Assembly: GCA_964501705.1 (NCBI GenBank)
Contig: CAZCUQ010000094.1
Span: forward strand, 1 to 7,019
DNA: 7,019 nucleotides
Source: RGIG4694 sp964501705
GTDB taxonomy: Bacteria > Bacillota > Clostridia > Oscillospirales > Ruminococcaceae
Direction: 5' to 3'
Under the pieces are notes generated by a model. The model did not search any database, had not been told where the DNA came from, and saw nothing but the letters and a program-made list of their open reading frames with translations. Shown here piece after piece: positions 6,360 through 7,019 of this stretch. The position numbers and the translations under genes were made by a program. Within the stretch, counting starts at the first letter, position 1. The number at the start of each line of letters is the position of its first letter.

Positions 6360-7019
6360 TTATAAATTGATGTCGGGAATACCCGCAAACCCTGCCGCAA
6401 GATCCTCGTCGGTGGGGATATAGTCGGACATTGTTCCGTCATTGTATGCCTGATATGCGTACATATCAAAGTAACCCGTGCCCGTGAGTCCGAAGAAGAT
6501 GACCTTTTTCTCGCCCGTTTCCCTGCACTTTAACGCCTCATCAATCGCAGCCTTTATGGCATGGCTGCTTTCGGGTGCGGGAAGAATTCCCTCAACCCTC
6601 GCAAATTTCTCGGCTGCGGAGAATACCGCCGTCTGCTCGACGGAAACGGCTTCCATGAGCTTATCATCGTAAAGCTGCGAAAGGATCGAACTCATTCCGT
6701 GATAACGCAGACCTCCCGCGTGATTTGGCGACGGAATGAATCCGCTGCCGAGAGTGTACATTTTCGCGAGAGGGCATACCATTCCCGTATCGCAGAAATC
6801 ATAAGCGAATTTTCCTCTTGTAAGACTCGGACAGGACGCGGGTTCTACGGCGATGAATCTGTAATCCGCCTCGCCGCGGAGCTTCTCTCCCATAAAAGGA
6901 GAAATAAGCCCTCCGAGATTGGAGCCGCCGCCCGCACAGCCGATGATAACATCGGGCTTTACGCCTATTTTGTCAAACGCGATCTTTGATTCCAGACCGA
7001 TGATCGACTGATGGAGCAG
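6360..7019 (-). CDS. trpB: TrpB2-type tryptophan synthase beta-like PLP enzyme, 5' end off the window
   Basis: The C-terminal 219 residues are visible. A usual TrpB2 has about 450, so the PLP-binding lysine and the start lie off the right edge. Visible landmarks are CAGGGSN (visible residues 28-34, the PLP phosphate-binding loop), EPASCPSLTRG, YDFCDTG, KMYTLGSGFIPSPNHAGGLR, EGILPAPESSHAI and LTGTGYFDM. These are the signature blocks of the TrpB2 family, which is distinct from classical TrpB. TrpB2 proteins join indole and serine to make tryptophan, often without a TrpA partner. No trpA follows this gene. Two deviations from the TrpB2 blocks as I know them are Cys for Gly in YDFGDT and LTGTGY for LSGHGH near the cofactor ring. 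The function could be indole salvage or another PLP reaction. It converges on the MATE-kinase gene. Confidence 0.92.
   Translation of the reverse strand: MLHQSIIGLESKIAFDKIGVKPDVIIGCAGGGSNLGGLISPFMGEKLRGEADYRFIAVEPASCPSLTRGKFAYDFCDTGMVCPLAKMYTLGSGFIPSPNHAGGLRYHGMSSILSQLYDDKLMEAVSVEQTAVFSAAEKFARVEGILPAPESSHAIKAAIDEALKCRETGEKKVIFFGLTGTGYFDMYAYQAYNDGTMSDYIPTDEDLAAGFAGIPDINL

Noticed and set aside
1..7019. CRISPR arrays, phage genes, toxin-antitoxin pairs, tRNA or rRNA genes.
   Set aside because: No regular direct repeats, no recognisable proteins of these kinds and no tRNA- or rRNA-like sequence were seen on reading both strands.

Overview
The window looks like a piece of an anaerobic gut-type Clostridia chromosome, probably Oscillospiraceae/Ruminococcaceae. 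The evidence is an oxygen-sensitive class III ribonucleotide reductase, a solo TrpB2-type enzyme, strong AGGAGG-like ribosome binding sites, very AT-rich spacers and textbook sigma-A promoters. The taxonomic placement is inference from gene style; no rRNA or other marker gene is present.

Layout, left to right. (1) 1-2101, minus strand: nrdD, the anaerobic ribonucleoside-triphosphate reductase. It runs off the left edge just before its glycyl-radical motif. Its start is preceded by a leader of about 250 nt (2102-2355), and upstream of that by a promoter whose -10 and -35 lie inside two NrdR-box-like sequences spaced exactly 31 bp apart. (2) 2401-2682: AT-rich spacer with one bidirectional terminator (about 2573-2601). 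(3) 2683-3558, minus: a DUF3592-like membrane protein with a long basic/acidic linker and a perfect TTGACA-17-TATAAT promoter. (4) 3559-3933: divergent intergenic region with two strong back-to-back promoters. The plus-strand transcript has a leader of about 120 nt with two hairpins whose loops can pair downstream, the second right at the Shine-Dalgarno site. (5) 3934-5904, plus: one continuous reading frame fusing a MATE-family efflux transporter to a cytidylate-kinase-like P-loop domain. (6) 5904-6065: a 162-bp MITE-like element with 20-bp imperfect terminal inverted repeats that abuts the stop codon. A strong intrinsic terminator follows at 6076-6119. (7) 6120-6359: spacer with no gene. (8) 6360-7019, minus: C-terminal half of a TrpB2-type PLP enzyme, running off the right edge.

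The genes do not form one operon. nrdD and the DUF3592-like gene share a strand but are separated by a terminator and have separate promoters. The MATE-kinase gene is a single-gene unit with its own promoter, leader and terminator, and it converges on trpB2. The best candidates for undescribed biology are the transporter-kinase fusion together with its structured leader. The best-supported regulatory prediction is NrdR control of nrdD.
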